Shown: one piece after another, positions 1 through 8,843 of the stretch | Numbering within the stretch: position 1 is the stretch's first letter | Layout of the letters: every line of letters starts with the position of its first letter | DNA from: Streptomyces flaveolus | GTDB lineage: Bacteria > Actinomycetota > Actinomycetes > Streptomycetales > Streptomycetaceae | Reading direction: 5' to 3' | Assembly: GCF_000716535.1 (NCBI RefSeq) | Contig: NZ_JNWV01000006.1 | Location: 406,237 to 470,236 of the forward strand | DNA length: 64,000 nucleotides | Position numbers and translations under genes: made by a program | The notes under the pieces: model-generated | Told to the model about the DNA's origin: nothing | The model's input: the letters and a program-made list of their open reading frames with translations, nothing else | Database searches by the model: none

Positions 1-493
1 CGACGACGAGCACGGGCAGCCGCGCGTTCCGCGCGATCCCCATGTTGACGATGTCGGTCCGTCGCAGGTTGATCTCGGCCGGGCTCCCCGCCCCCTCACA
101 GATCACCGCGTCATACGTGCCCCGCAACTGTGCCAGGCAGTCCAGCACCGTGCCCAGCAGGCGCTGTTGGCGCCCGCCGTGGTACCCGCGCGCGCTCAAC
201 TCGCCCACCGGCTTGCCCAGCAGCACCACCTGGCTGCTCTGCTCGCCACCGGGCTTGAGCAGCACCGGGTTCATCAGCGCGGTCGGCTCGACGCGGCACG
301 CCTGGGCCTGCATGGCCTGCGCCCGGCCGATCTCCGCGCCCTCGCGCGTGACGAACGAGTTCAGGGACATGTTCTGCGCCTTGAACGGCGCGACCTTCAC
401 GCCCTGGCGGACCAGCCAGCGGCAGATGCCGGCCGTCACGACGCTCTTGCCCGCGTCGGAGGTGGTGCCGGCGACGAGGAGACCACCGTTCAC
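1..493 (-). CDS. cobQ: Cobyric acid synthase CobQ (partial, C-terminus off window)
   Basis: Glutamine-dependent amidation of adenosylcobyrinic a,c-diamide to cobyric acid in cobalamin synthesis. About 164 N-terminal residues are visible. After a GTG start they read [20 protein letters not shown], the P-loop of the BioD/CobQ ATPase fold, followed by [11 protein letters not shown], a CobQ signature, and later [14 protein letters not shown]. The GTG overlaps the TGA of the upstream cobD by four bases (GTGA), so translation is probably coupled. The 3' end, including the glutamine amidotransferase domain, lies outside the window. The gene belongs to the riboswitch-led operon starting near position 1700. 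Confidence 0.93.
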   Translation of the reverse strand, partial: MNGGLLVAGTTSDAGKSVVTAGICRWLVRQGVKVAPFKAQNMSLNSFVTREGAEIGRAQAMQAQACRVEPTALMNPVLLKPGGEQSSQVVLLGKPVGELSARGYHGGRQQRLLGTVLDCLAQLRGTYDAVICEGAGSPAEINLRRTDIVNMGIARNARLPVLVV

Positions 494-1434
494 TTCCCAC
501 GTCCTTTCAGGAGGGCGCGCGCGGCGAGCGTGGTGCCGAGCGCGAGGAGACCGACGCGGCGGGAGAGCCGTACGGCCCGGTCGATGTCGGTGACGCGGAC
601 CGGCCGTCCGGTGGCGCCGTTCAGCACCGGGCGGTGTTCGACCCGGCCGCCGTAGGAGAGCGTCCCGCCCAGGCGCACGCCGAGAGCGCCCGCGAAGGAG
701 GCCTCCACGGGCCCGGCGTTGGGGCTCGGGTGCCTGCGCGCGTCCGCCCTCCAGGCGCGCAGGGCGCCACGCGGATCGGGTCCGGCCACGGCGGCGAGCA
801 CGGCGGTCAGCCGGGCGCCCGGCCAGCCGGCGACGTCGTCCAGGCGGGCGGAGGCCCAGCCGTAGCGCCGGTGGCGGGGCGACTTGTGACCCACCATCGC
901 GTCCAGGGTGTTGACCGCCCGGAACCCGAGCAGCCCCGGGACGCCGGCCACGGCGCCCCAGACGAGCGCGCCGACCACGGCGTCGGAGGTGTTCTCGGCG
1001 ACCGACTCGACCACGGCCCGGGCGATCCCGTCGGCGTCCAGCGCCTGCGGGTCCCGGCCGCACAGGTGCGGCAGCCGGGCCCGGGCGGCCTCGACGTCCC
1101 CGGCCTGAAGGGCACGCCCGATGGTGCGGGCCTCCCGGGCGAGCGAGGTGCCGCCGACGACGGCCCAGGTGGCGGCGGCGGCCAGCGCGGCGGAAGCGGT
1201 GCGGGAGGGGCGTAGGGCGCGTGCGGTCAGCGCGCCGAGGGCGACGGCGCCGCCGGCGCACACGGCGGTGTGCAGGGCGCCCCAGCCACGGTGGTCGTGC
1301 CACAGGGCGCGCTCCACGGCCCCGGCCGCCCGGCCGAACACGGCGACCGGATGCCCGCGGCGCGGATCGCCGAGGAGCAGGTCACCGAGGACGCCGGCGG
1401 CGGCACCGTACGCGTATGTGCGATCGGCACCCAT
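490..1434 (-). CDS. cobD: Adenosylcobinamide-phosphate synthase CobD/CbiB
   Basis: Integral membrane enzyme of 314 aa that attaches the aminopropanol arm to adenosylcobyric acid in cobalamin assembly. Family signatures are visible: [14 protein letters not shown] near the N-terminus, [13 protein letters not shown] and [15 protein letters not shown] in the middle, and [22 protein letters not shown] toward the end, all typical of CbiB. Several Ala/Leu/Val-rich segments fit membrane helices. The ATG start lies about 110 nt downstream of a cobalamin riboswitch. The stop overlaps the cobQ start. Cobalamin-dependent repression through the riboswitch is the expected control. Confidence 0.95.
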   Translation of the reverse strand: MGADRTYAYGAAAGVLGDLLLGDPRRGHPVAVFGRAAGAVERALWHDHRGWGALHTAVCAGGAVALGALTARALRPSRTASAALAAAATWAVVGGTSLAREARTIGRALQAGDVEAARARLPHLCGRDPQALDADGIARAVVESVAENTSDAVVGALVWGAVAGVPGLLGFRAVNTLDAMVGHKSPRHRRYGWASARLDDVAGWPGARLTAVLAAVAGPDPRGALRAWRADARRHPSPNAGPVEASFAGALGVRLGGTLSYGGRVEHRPVLNGATGRPVRVTDIDRAVRLSRRVGLLALGTTLAARALLKGRGK

Positions 1435-1544
1435 CGGCTCAGCCGGCCGTGGGAACAGGAACGGTCCTGGTACGGGTCCTCGATCGGCAGCCGAGCATGG
1501 CGATATGTGTCCTCACTCAGGGTGTCCGCGCCCTGGTTCGACGT

Positions 1545-1700
1545 GAAATCGGCGGTGAGAGTTCCTGGCTCCCGGGGGTTCTTCCCCGGTGACAGTGGCG
1601 GGACCGCGCCGGATTCGCACCGGCTTCCTCTCTTGCCGCCGTACATGGCCTGGGCAGTCCACCACGTGCCCGGAACGGCCGTCAACTTGCCTTTGACCTG
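1545..1700 (-). promoter_or_regulatory. Cobalamin (AdoCbl) riboswitch
   Basis: On the minus strand the region carries the conserved core of the cobalamin riboswitch: GAGGAAGCCGGTGCGAATCC, then GCGCGGTCCCGCCACTGTC, then the B12-box-like GGGAGCCAGGAACTC. It precedes cobD and cobQ in the correct orientation. The core sits at about 1559-1630; outer boundaries are approximate. Ligand binding is expected to repress the cob operon, probably by occluding translation, since no U-rich terminator is seen before cobD. Confidence 0.92.
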
Positions 1701-1773
1701 GGACGCCGGACTGTGCTGAGGCCCACACCGCCGGCCTGCCGGACGGCGAGCAGGGCCGGTTCGCGACATGCGT

Positions 1774-1815
1774 CGGCCCCGCCGGGCCCCCTGGAGCGGG
1801 GGCCCGGCGGGGCCG
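1774..1815. terminator. 18-bp perfect inverted repeat, terminator-like
   Basis: Positions 1774-1791 and 1798-1815 form a perfect 18-bp GC stem around a six-base loop (TGGAGC). It lies just after the 75-aa gene of the phosphate transporter unit and before the cobalamin riboswitch, so it probably insulates the two minus-strand transcription units. There is no clear U tract. Confidence 0.75.
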
Positions 1816-1833
1816 ATGCCGGGTGTCGGACCG

Positions 1834-2061
1834 TCAGGGCTTGACGACGATCAGGTAGATCCCGTACGCCACCGCCGCCGCACAGGCCGCGAAGCACACG
1901 TACGCGCCGGTGACCGCGAGCGCCGCGGACCCGCCCTGGGCCGCCGCCTTCTCACGGCGGGACAGGCCGTTGATGCCGAGGGTGAACAGGACCACCAGGC
2001 CCACCGTGAAAGCGAGGCTGACGCCGAAGACGGAGCCGAGGGCCGCCCAGTCGATCTTCAT
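1834..2061 (-). CDS. Small membrane protein paired with PiT transporter
   Basis: A 75-aa protein with two hydrophobic segments, about residues 9-30 (SVFGVSLAFTVGLVVLFTLG) and 48-72 (VTGAYVCFAACAAAVAYGIY), separated by a basic loop (SRREKAAAQ). It starts 34 nt after the phosphate transporter stop codon, so the two are probably co-transcribed. GGAAGCATCCCC before the ATG supplies a ribosome site. The family is commonly seen next to pit in Streptomyces. Function is unknown; an accessory or assembly role for the transporter is an inference from position only. Confidence 0.85.
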   Translation of the reverse strand: MKIDWAALGSVFGVSLAFTVGLVVLFTLGINGLSRREKAAAQGGSAALAVTGAYVCFAACAAAVAYGIYLIVVKP

Positions 2062-2095
2062 GGGGATGCTTCCTTCAGTAACCGTGTGCTCGGGG

Positions 2096-3349
2096 TCAGA
2101 CCGCGGCGGCCGGCGGGGCGGCCGGGGCTGCGGGGGAGGGCTCGGTGGCCGGGGCGGGGATGGTGGCCGTCAGGTCCTCGCTGACGATGCCCGCCGGGGG
2201 CGGGGTCACGGCGGCGATGGCGGTGGTGACCACACCGGCCGGCTCGCCGGTCTCCTCGACCACGTTGGTGTGGTCGACGACCTCGCGGCGGGAGATCTTC
2301 CAGATCGCGGCGCTCGCGGCGACCAGGAAGACGGCGACGACGGCGGTGCCCCAGTCACCGAGGCCGGTGACGGACTCGGCGCCCGCGCCGACCAGGGCGG
2401 CGGCCGGGAGGGTCAGCGCCCACGCGACGAACATGCGGGTCGCGGTGGACCAGCGGACCACACCGCCCTTGCGGCCGAGACCCGCGCCCATCACCGAGCC
2501 GGAGACGACGTGCGTGGTGGAGAGGGAGAAGCCGAGGTGGGAGGAGGCGAGGATGGCGGTCGCGGCGCTGGTCTGGGCGGCGAAGCCCTGGCGCGGCTCC
2601 AGGTCGGTCAGGCCCTTGCCCATGGTGCGGATGATGCGCCAGCCGCCGATGTAGGTGCCGAGCGCGATGGCCAGGCCGGCGGAGAGGATCACCCAGGTGG
2701 GAGGGTTGGAGCCGGGGGCGATGGAGCCGCCCGCGACGAGGGCGAGGGTGATGATGCCCATCGTCTTCTGCGCGTCGTTGGTGCCGTGCGCGAGGGAGAC
2801 CAGGCCGGCGGAGGCGATCTGGCCGGCGCGGTAGCCCTTGCGGGTGGCCTCGCCGTCGGCGGTGCCGCCGACGCCGTAGGAGAACCGGGTGGCCAGCAGC
2901 GAGGCGAGGCCCGCGACGATCGGCGCGGCGACGGCCGGGAGCAGCACCTTGGTGACCAGGACGTCACCGTGGACGGCGCCGAAGCCGGCGGAGGCGACGG
3001 TGGCGCCGACCAGGCCGCCCATCAGGGCGTGCGAGGAGCTGGAGGGCAGGCCCACCAGCCAGGTCAGCAGATTCCAGAGGATCGCGCCGACCAGGGCGGC
3101 GAAGATGACCTCGGGACGGATGCCGGTCTCGTCGACGAGACCCTTGGAGATCGTGTTCGCGACCTCCACGGAGAGGAAGGCGCCCACAAGGTTGAGGACG
3201 GCGGACATGGCAACCGCGATCTTCGGCTTCAGGGCGCCTGTGGAGATGGTGGTGGCCATCGCGTTCGCGGTGTCGTGGAAACCGTTCGTGAAATCGAACG
3301 CGAGAGCGGTTACCACCACAATCGCGAGGATCAGCGAGAAGCTTTCCAT
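2096..3349 (-). CDS. pitH2: Low-affinity inorganic phosphate transporter, PiT family
   Basis: A 417-aa multi-pass membrane symporter for metal-phosphate. The PiT signature GFHDTANAMATTIS is at residues 23-36, and its inverted-repeat partner, AHGTNDAQKTMGI, lies in the C-terminal half. The last 75 residues are a Pro/Ala-rich cytoplasmic tail. Gene position beside the cobalamin operon matches S. coelicolor pitH2 (SCO1845, from memory), hence the symbol. A tandem PHO box lies 48-69 bp upstream of the start, so control by PhoR-PhoP is expected. The next gene downstream is the small membrane protein in the same unit. Confidence 0.93.
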   Translation of the reverse strand: MESFSLILAIVVVTALAFDFTNGFHDTANAMATTISTGALKPKIAVAMSAVLNLVGAFLSVEVANTISKGLVDETGIRPEVIFAALVGAILWNLLTWLVGLPSSSSHALMGGLVGATVASAGFGAVHGDVLVTKVLLPAVAAPIVAGLASLLATRFSYGVGGTADGEATRKGYRAGQIASAGLVSLAHGTNDAQKTMGIITLALVAGGSIAPGSNPPTWVILSAGLAIALGTYIGGWRIIRTMGKGLTDLEPRQGFAAQTSAATAILASSHLGFSLSTTHVVSGSVMGAGLGRKGGVVRWSTATRMFVAWALTLPAAALVGAGAESVTGLGDWGTAVVAVFLVAASAAIWKISRREVVDHTNVVEETGEPAGVVTTAIAAVTPPPAGIVSEDLTATIPAPATEPSPAAPAAPPAAAV

Positions 3350-3396
3350 TTACCCAGGCAATCGTTCGAGGTCATTGGCTGGACGAACGTAGGCAA

Positions 3397-3418
3397 CCTG
3401 GGTGAACGGAAGATGAAC
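3397..3418 (-). promoter_or_regulatory. Tandem PHO box (two 11-nt direct repeat units)
   Basis: Read on the minus strand, two directly abutting 11-mers, GTTCATCTTCC (3418-3408) and GTTCACCCAGG (3407-3397), match the Streptomyces PhoP unit (GTTCA followed by a degenerate tail). They lie upstream of the phosphate transporter, which in S. coelicolor is known to be PhoP-controlled. A third unit next to them is not convincing. Confidence 0.8.
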
Positions 3419-3492
3419 TGAGGCGGGCGTGAGGGTGTCCTTAACGCGCGTGCGAGGTTCCGCTTCGTGTCGTCGGCCCAAGCCTGGCTTGG

Positions 3493-4329
3493 CTACCGGC
3501 CGCGGGCGAAGATCCGCAGCCGGTTCAGGGAGCCGTTGAAGAGATTCTGGTCACCCGGCAGCCTGCCCTTGACGGCGTGCTGCCAGAACGTCCAGTACCG
3601 CCAGCCTCCCGGCAGCGCGCCCGGCCGCGAGGTGCCGTGGCGGGCGATCCACAGGGCGTGCGAGGAGGAGAAGGCGCGGCTGTTCCCGGTGCACAGCTTC
3701 CACCACTGGGTTGTGGTGTAGATCACCGGACGGCGGCCGGTCTCCTCCTTGATCTCGTCGCTGAACGACCGGATCCAGCGGACCATCCGGGCCTTGCCCA
3801 GTCCGTAGCACTTGTGCTTCGGGTCGTACGGGTTGTACTCGATGTCCAGCGCGGGCGGCAGCGTCCAGCCGTCCGCCCGCCAGTCGCCGCCGTGCCGCAC
3901 GAAGTACGCGGCCTGCTTGGCGCCTGAGGACCGGTCCGGCCGGGCGAAGTGGTAGGCGCCCCGGATCAGGCCGGCCTCGCGGGCGCCGGAGTACTGCCCG
4001 GAGAAGTAGGGATTGCGGTAGTTCGTGGACTCGGTCGCCTTGACGTAGACGAACCGCGCGCCCTTCGCCCGGGCGGCCGCCCAGTCGACCCGCCTCTGGT
4101 GGGACGACACGTCGTGGCCGCGGGGCCGGGTGCCGGCCAGGAGCGACAGCCCGGGCAGCTCCGACAGCACCGACAGCACGCCCGGGGTCGGCGCCCCGGT
4201 CGTCTCCGACCCCCCGGTCGGCCTCAGCGGTCCGGCGGACGCGGTCGTGGCGGTCGCGAGGGCGAGGGCCGCCGCGGCCGCCGCGAGGACACCGGCGCGG
4301 CGGCGGACAAGGGTGCGTTCACGGGCCAT
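3493..4329 (-). CDS. Secreted GH25 lysozyme (N-acetylmuramidase)
   Basis: Predicted secreted muramidase of 278 aa hydrolysing peptidoglycan beta-1,4 bonds. A basic N-terminus (MARERTLVRRRAG) followed by an Ala-rich hydrophobic core ending near ASAG is a signal peptide. The catalytic module begins at GHDVSSHQ; the Asp, the Glu in VYVKATES, and the DxE in ALDIEYNP are the expected GH25 acidic residues. No cell-wall-binding repeats are present. The ATG at 4329 is chosen because GGGGGAGA sits about 5 nt upstream; an in-frame start 11 codons earlier lacks a site. A 15-bp palindrome (3478-3492) abuts the stop codon. Confidence 0.9.
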   Translation of the reverse strand: MARERTLVRRRAGVLAAAAAALALATATTASAGPLRPTGGSETTGAPTPGVLSVLSELPGLSLLAGTRPRGHDVSSHQRRVDWAAARAKGARFVYVKATESTNYRNPYFSGQYSGAREAGLIRGAYHFARPDRSSGAKQAAYFVRHGGDWRADGWTLPPALDIEYNPYDPKHKCYGLGKARMVRWIRSFSDEIKEETGRRPVIYTTTQWWKLCTGNSRAFSSSHALWIARHGTSRPGALPGGWRYWTFWQHAVKGRLPGDQNLFNGSLNRLRIFARGR

Positions 4330-4508
4330 GCGTCTCCCCCGGGGTGGACGTCCAGTCGGCAAGAGGGATCATTGAAGGCCCGTTGTTCATCGCATCTGTG
4401 CCGATTTATGGCGTTTCGGCGGTAGATCCGCCCGTTCGGCCGTATCGTTTCCGCGCGGGGACGACCGGCCCGACCGCTCCCGGCCGGTCCGGCTGGCAGG
4501 ATCACGGC

Positions 4509-5237
4509 ATGGCTGAAGCGCTGCGGAACACGGACGACGGACACCAGGGCGGCCGGCAGGACAGCGGGCGACGGGACGTGCGGCGGGACGTACGCCAGGA
4601 CGAGGCGCGGCTCTGGGCGGAACTGGTCGCGACGGCACGCCGGACCGTCGCCGACGGACTGGTGGTCGGCACCTCCGGCAACGTCTCCGCCCGCGTCGGG
4701 GACCTCGTGCTGGTCACCCCGTCCGGGGTCCCCTACGACCGGCTCACCCCGGACGACATCACCGGCGTCGACCTCACCGGACGCCAGGTGCTCGGCACGC
4801 TCGTGCCGACCAGCGAGCTGCCCATGCACCTCGCCGTCTACCGCACCACCGACGCCCGCGCCGTCGTCCACACCCACGCCGTGCACGCGACCGCGGTCTC
4901 CACGCTCGTGTCCGAGCTACCGCCGGTCCACTACATGACCGTCGCCCTCGGCGGCCCCGTCCGGGTCGCCCCCTACGCCACCTACGGCACCGCCGAACTC
5001 GCCGAGCACATGCTCCGCGCCCTCGCCGGCCGCTCCGGCTGCCTGCTGCGGAACCACGGCACGATCACCTACGGCGCCACCCTCGACCAGGCCTACGACC
5101 GCACCGCCCAGCTCGAGTGGATGTGCCGCCTGTGGCTGACGGCGTCTTCCGTGCCGGGCCTGACCCCGTCCCTGCTGACGGAGGCACAACTGGCCGAGGT
5201 CGGGGAACGCTTGAAGGGGTACGGCCAACGGAGGTGA
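4509..5237 (+). CDS. Class II aldolase/adducin family protein
   Basis: 242 aa. Zinc-dependent aldolase fold of the L-fuculose/L-ribulose phosphate type. Visible landmarks are GTSGNVSARVG (substrate-phosphate loop), SELPMHLAVY with the catalytic-type Glu, HTHAVHATAVS (two zinc His ligands) and RNHGTITYG (third His). The start at 4509 is preceded by GGCAGGA; an earlier in-frame ATG would add residues unlike the family. The first 35 residues are Gln/Arg/Asp-rich and probably disordered. The true substrate cannot be told; related actinobacterial proteins act on sugar phosphates or methylthioribulose phosphate. It stands alone next to a hydrolase gene 130 nt downstream. Confidence 0.88.
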   Translation: MAEALRNTDDGHQGGRQDSGRRDVRRDVRQDEARLWAELVATARRTVADGLVVGTSGNVSARVGDLVLVTPSGVPYDRLTPDDITGVDLTGRQVLGTLVPTSELPMHLAVYRTTDARAVVHTHAVHATAVSTLVSELPPVHYMTVALGGPVRVAPYATYGTAELAEHMLRALAGRSGCLLRNHGTITYGATLDQAYDRTAQLEWMCRLWLTASSVPGLTPSLLTEAQLAEVGERLKGYGQRR

Positions 5238-5370
5238 CCCCTTGCTGTCCTTGATCCGCCGCACCGGCGGCCAGCCACGACGTACGCACCCGGTGGTGCC
5301 GCACCCGCCCGCGCCCCGACGGTCCGCCCTTCCGCTGGCCGGTGGCCGCGGCCCCGCCGACACTGGTCCC

Positions 5371-6498
5371 GTGCGCACCGTCAAAGCCACCGCCGCCGGA
5401 CTCACCGCGGTCCTGGCCGCCGGGATGGCGTCCGTCGCCGCCGGCCGGCTCGCCAGCGACGCCGCGCTGAAGGCCCCGGCGGGCCGCCCGCTGCCCACCG
5501 AGCCCCGCCTCACCGTGCACGGCACGGCCGCCGGCCAGATCACGCTCACCCGCGACCTGGCAGCGCTGCGCCCCGGCACCTACGGCCTCGCCGGCGACGG
5601 CTCCCACGCGGTCGTCGGCCCCGTCCTGGAGGCGGCCCAGCACACCGCCGACACGGTCGTACGACGTCTGGAACGCGTCACCCACGGCACCTTCGCCCCC
5701 GGTGACGCGGTATGGCTCACCCCCAATCTGTACGTCGGCAACCCCGGCGCCGCCCTGGGTCTGGACCACACCGACGTCGACGTGCCCGGCGAGCTGGGCG
5801 CCCTGCCCGCCTGGTTCGTGCCCGGCCGTCGGGACACCTGGGTGATCGCCGTGCACGGCCTCGGCGCCACCCGGGAACAGGTCATGAACGTGATGGGCTT
5901 CCTGCACGGCCGCGGGCTGCCCGTCCTCGCCCTCGCCTACCGCGGCGACCTCGGCGCCCCGCGTCCGCCGGACGGCCTGAACCACCTCGGCGACACCGAG
6001 TGGCGGGACGTCGAGGCGGCGATCCGGCACGCCGTCCGCAACGGGGCCCGCCAGGTCGTCCTGCTCGGCTGGTCCACCGGCGCCACCATGGCCCTGCGCG
6101 CCGCCGAGCACTCCGCGGTCCGGGACCGCATCGCCGGACTCGTCCTGGACTCGCCGGTGCTGAGCTGGGAGGCCACGCTCCGGGCCCTAGCCAGGGCCCG
6201 CCACACCCCGCAGCCGCTGCTGCCGCTCGCCGTGCGGGCCGCGCAGGGCCGGGCCGGACTGCACACCGACCGTTCCGCCGAGACCGCCGACCCCGACCGG
6301 CTCCGGGTCCCCACCCTGATCATCCACGGCCCGGACGACCGCGTCGCCTCCTGGGAGTTCTCCCGGCGGCTCGCCCGGCGCCGCGCCGACCTGGTCGCCC
6401 TGCACACCGTCGCGCACGCGCCGCACGGGGCGATGTGGAACGCGGACCCCGGGGAGTACGAGGAGCGGCTGCGGCGGTTCCTGACCCCGCTGATGTGA
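5371..6498 (+). CDS. Alpha/beta hydrolase, membrane-anchored or secreted
   Basis: 375 aa from the GTG at 5371. The N-terminus (RTVKATAAGLTAVLAAG) is a hydrophobic leader that could be an anchor or signal. The serine hydrolase triad is readable: nucleophile elbow GWSTG in LLGWSTGATMALRAAEHS, acid in IIHGPDDRVASW and His in VAHAPHGAMW. HGLGATREQ supplies the oxyanion HG loop. Reading upstream of 5371 stays open to 5242, but the added segment is Pro/Arg-rich and unlike a protein start. No clear ribosome site precedes 5371, so the start is uncertain. Substrate unknown. Confidence 0.82.
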   Translation: MRTVKATAAGLTAVLAAGMASVAAGRLASDAALKAPAGRPLPTEPRLTVHGTAAGQITLTRDLAALRPGTYGLAGDGSHAVVGPVLEAAQHTADTVVRRLERVTHGTFAPGDAVWLTPNLYVGNPGAALGLDHTDVDVPGELGALPAWFVPGRRDTWVIAVHGLGATREQVMNVMGFLHGRGLPVLALAYRGDLGAPRPPDGLNHLGDTEWRDVEAAIRHAVRNGARQVVLLGWSTGATMALRAAEHSAVRDRIAGLVLDSPVLSWEATLRALARARHTPQPLLPLAVRAAQGRAGLHTDRSAETADPDRLRVPTLIIHGPDDRVASWEFSRRLARRRADLVALHTVAHAPHGAMWNADPGEYEERLRRFLTPLM

Positions 6499-6578
6499 CG
6501 CCGGGGGCCGCTGTGGCCCGCCGGGCTGCCGGGCTGCCGTGACGCCCCGGCGCCCGGGCCCGGCGACACCGGCGCGAA

Positions 6579-6680
6579 ACATTCCGTTTATGGCCGTGCG
6601 ACGGACGTGATCGGGCCGTCCCGGCCCTTCCCGCGCGCGGTGCGTTGGCCAGCCCCGTCGCCCGCCGTGACATTCCGTTT
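6579..6680 (+). repeat. 11-bp direct repeat ACATTCCGTTT, two copies
   Basis: ACATTCCGTTT occurs at 6579-6589 and 6670-6680, 91 bp apart, in the otherwise GC-rich gap before the gene starting at 6715. The AT-rich repeated words stand out and may be regulator sites or promoter parts. Confidence 0.55.
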
Positions 6681-6714
6681 GGGTTTTCGGACCGTCAACC
6701 GGAAGACTGCACCC

Positions 6715-8133
6715 GTGACGTCCCGTATCCCGCGCGACTCCAGGCTCCGACTCGTCCGACCGCGACCCCTGGCCGCCGCCCCCAGAGCTGTGAACCAGCG
6801 GCGCCCACGCCGCCCCGCACCCCGGCCGCCGGAGGGCACCCCCGCCCCGGCCGAACTGGCCGGAATGGCCCGCGCCGGTCTGGCCGGCGCGGTCCGCGTC
6901 GCCCGCTGGGCCGACGCCGCACTCGGCCCCGGCCGCGCCGGTGCCACCGCCGACGGCAAGGCCACCCTCTCCGACGCCTCCGCCGAACGCGCCGCCGCCG
7001 ACCTCGGCCTGAGCGCCGATCAGGTCCGCGCCGACTGGGACACCGCCCGCCTCGCCGGACTCGTCGAGGTGCACGGCGACAGCGCGCGCCCCGGCTGGCG
7101 ACTGCGCGCCTGGGACCGCGACGACAGCGCCGTGCTGCGTGGTTGGGTCGCCCTCTTCGACGCCTGGTCCCTCGCCTGCCCGGAACCCGACGGGCACGAG
7201 CCGGCCGCCGTCGCCGAGGTCGTCTCGGCCATGCCCCAGGTGCTCTCCTTCCTCCAGCTCTCCGCCGGCCCGGTCCCCGTCGAGCAGTTGCTCGACCTGC
7301 TCCAGCAGCGGGTCACCGAACTGCGCACCGAACGCTGCGAGGTCGCCTACGAGCCCGGCACCGGACAGCCCGCCGGAGCCCCGGGCTCGGCGGACCCCAC
7401 CCCTGCCGCGGACGCCCCGCTCGCGCCCCTGCTCGACTGGGCGCTGCGGGCCCTGGCCTCCGTCGGCGCCCTCACCTACGGCGACGGCCAGGCCACGCTC
7501 ACCCCGCTCGGCAACTGGGCGGTCTGGGTCAAGCTGGAGCAGATCTGCGTGGCCGCGCAGAGCCCCGCGGGCAACATCGAGCAGTCCGCCGAGGACATGC
7601 TCCGCGGCTGCGCCCAGCTCCGGCCCAACGCGGCCCGCGCCGAGTACCGCGCCTGGCTCGCCGCCCGCCCCGTCGGCAGCGCCGTCACCGAGCTGATCGC
7701 CGCCGCCCGCGGCGACGACGCCCTGCTGCGCGGCCTGGCCTTCGAGGCGCTGCGCGTCGTCGGCGCCCCCGCCGAGCCCGACGTACGGTCCGTCGTGGAG
7801 GAGTCGGCCCTGCGGCCGTACGCCCTGCTGTGGCTGGCCGAGCACGACGGCGTCGACCCGGAGGACGCCCACGAGGTGCTCACCCGCGAGGAGGCCACCT
7901 GGCTGTGGGTGGACACCGCGGCCGCCGTCGCCGACCACGGCGAGGCGCCGATGCTGGTCCGGCACCTGGAGTCCGCGGTGCAGCCCACCGTCCCCCAGCT
8001 GCTCGACGAGGTCCGCGCCGTCGGCCACCCGCGCACCGTGCAGGTCCTGGTCGCGCTCGCCGCCGCCCACCCCGACCCGGCGCTGGCCAAGGCCGTCCGC
8101 CGGGCCGCGTTCCAGGTGCACACCGGGGGCTGA
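6715..8133 (+). CDS. Conserved hypothetical protein, helical repeat-like
   Basis: 472 aa from the GTG at 6715 (GGAAG nine nt upstream). Not recognised as an enzyme. The N-terminal 45 residues are Arg/Pro-rich; the rest is Ala/Leu-rich and helical. It includes a possible winged-helix-like stretch (AAADLGLSADQVRADWDTARLAG, read as parts) and C-terminal segments such as LLRGLAFEALRVVG and VQVLVALAAAHPDPALAKAVRRAAF that look like HEAT-type repeats. No signal peptide. It stands as a single gene convergent with the VOC-family gene. Widespread in Streptomyces by impression; no function is offered. Confidence 0.8.
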   Translation: MTSRIPRDSRLRLVRPRPLAAAPRAVNQRRPRRPAPRPPEGTPAPAELAGMARAGLAGAVRVARWADAALGPGRAGATADGKATLSDASAERAAADLGLSADQVRADWDTARLAGLVEVHGDSARPGWRLRAWDRDDSAVLRGWVALFDAWSLACPEPDGHEPAAVAEVVSAMPQVLSFLQLSAGPVPVEQLLDLLQQRVTELRTERCEVAYEPGTGQPAGAPGSADPTPAADAPLAPLLDWALRALASVGALTYGDGQATLTPLGNWAVWVKLEQICVAAQSPAGNIEQSAEDMLRGCAQLRPNAARAEYRAWLAARPVGSAVTELIAAARGDDALLRGLAFEALRVVGAPAEPDVRSVVEESALRPYALLWLAEHDGVDPEDAHEVLTREEATWLWVDTAAAVADHGEAPMLVRHLESAVQPTVPQLLDEVRAVGHPRTVQVLVALAAAHPDPALAKAVRRAAFQVHTGG

Positions 8134-8172
8134 GCGGGAGGGGGCGAGCGGAAGATCGCGCAGGGGAGCGGC

Positions 8173-8589
8173 TCAGCCGCCGATCTCCGGGGCGTACGTC
8201 CCGAAGCTCCAGACGTTCCCCTCGGCGTCTTTGGCCATGTAGTCCCGCGAGCCGTAGTCCTGGTCCGTCGGGGGCATCAGGATCTCCACCCCGTGCTCCA
8301 CGGCCCGCTGGTGGTGGGCGTCCACGTCGTCCACCACGACGTACACCCCGGCGGGTCCCGCGTCCCGCATCGCCGCGTCGAAGAGGCCGCCGCGCCCCTT
8401 CGAGCCGAGCATCACCGCGCCGTTGCCCTGGACCAGCTCGGCGTGCATCACCGTGCCGTCCTCCGTCTCGTACACCGACAGCTCGGTGAAGCCGAGGGCC
8501 TCCGTGAGCTGCCGGATCGCCGCCCTGGCGTCCGTGTACAGCAGCGTGGGACAGATGCTCGGCCGTGCGCCGCCACCCGTGCCTGCCAT
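8173..8589 (-). CDS. VOC superfamily (glyoxalase/bleomycin resistance-like) protein
   Basis: 138 aa, one vicinal-oxygen-chelate domain. ICPTLLYTDARAAIRQLTEALGF opens the first beta-alpha-beta unit (about residues 13-35), and GVYVVVDDVDAHHQRAVEHG with DQDYGSRDYMAKDAEGNVWSFG closes the second. The latter carries the usual YG..DY..DP-like metal-site region. Members with this exact pattern are often annotated as PhnB-like or glyoxalase-like, without defined substrate. The ATG at 8589 is preferred because GAAGGAG lies eight nt upstream; ATG codons at 8610 and 8622 have no site. Divergent from the beta-propeller gene. Confidence 0.88.
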   Translation of the reverse strand: MAGTGGGARPSICPTLLYTDARAAIRQLTEALGFTELSVYETEDGTVMHAELVQGNGAVMLGSKGRGGLFDAAMRDAGPAGVYVVVDDVDAHHQRAVEHGVEILMPPTDQDYGSRDYMAKDAEGNVWSFGTYAPEIGG

Positions 8590-8843
8590 GCCGATCACTC
8601 CTTCGCGCATCGGTTCCGCCATGCCCTGCGAGTCTCGCAGCCGCCACTGACAACGCCCCGGCGAAACGGGCCGCAGCGCGCCGTGGCGCCGGCCGGGTCC
8701 CGCGGCAGGCGGTCCGGCGGACGGTCCCGCCCCGCCGAACGGGGGGACTTCCCCGCCACGCCCGCCCGGCCACCCCGCCGCCCCGGCCGCCGGTGACTAC
8801 GCTCGGCGGCTGATCCGGGACGGTGGTACCCAAAGGGGGTGAG

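Noticed and set aside
1910..3421. 503-aa plus-strand frame opposite the phosphate transporter
   Set aside because: Low-complexity Gly/Arg/Asp peptide mirroring a well-defined membrane protein gene.
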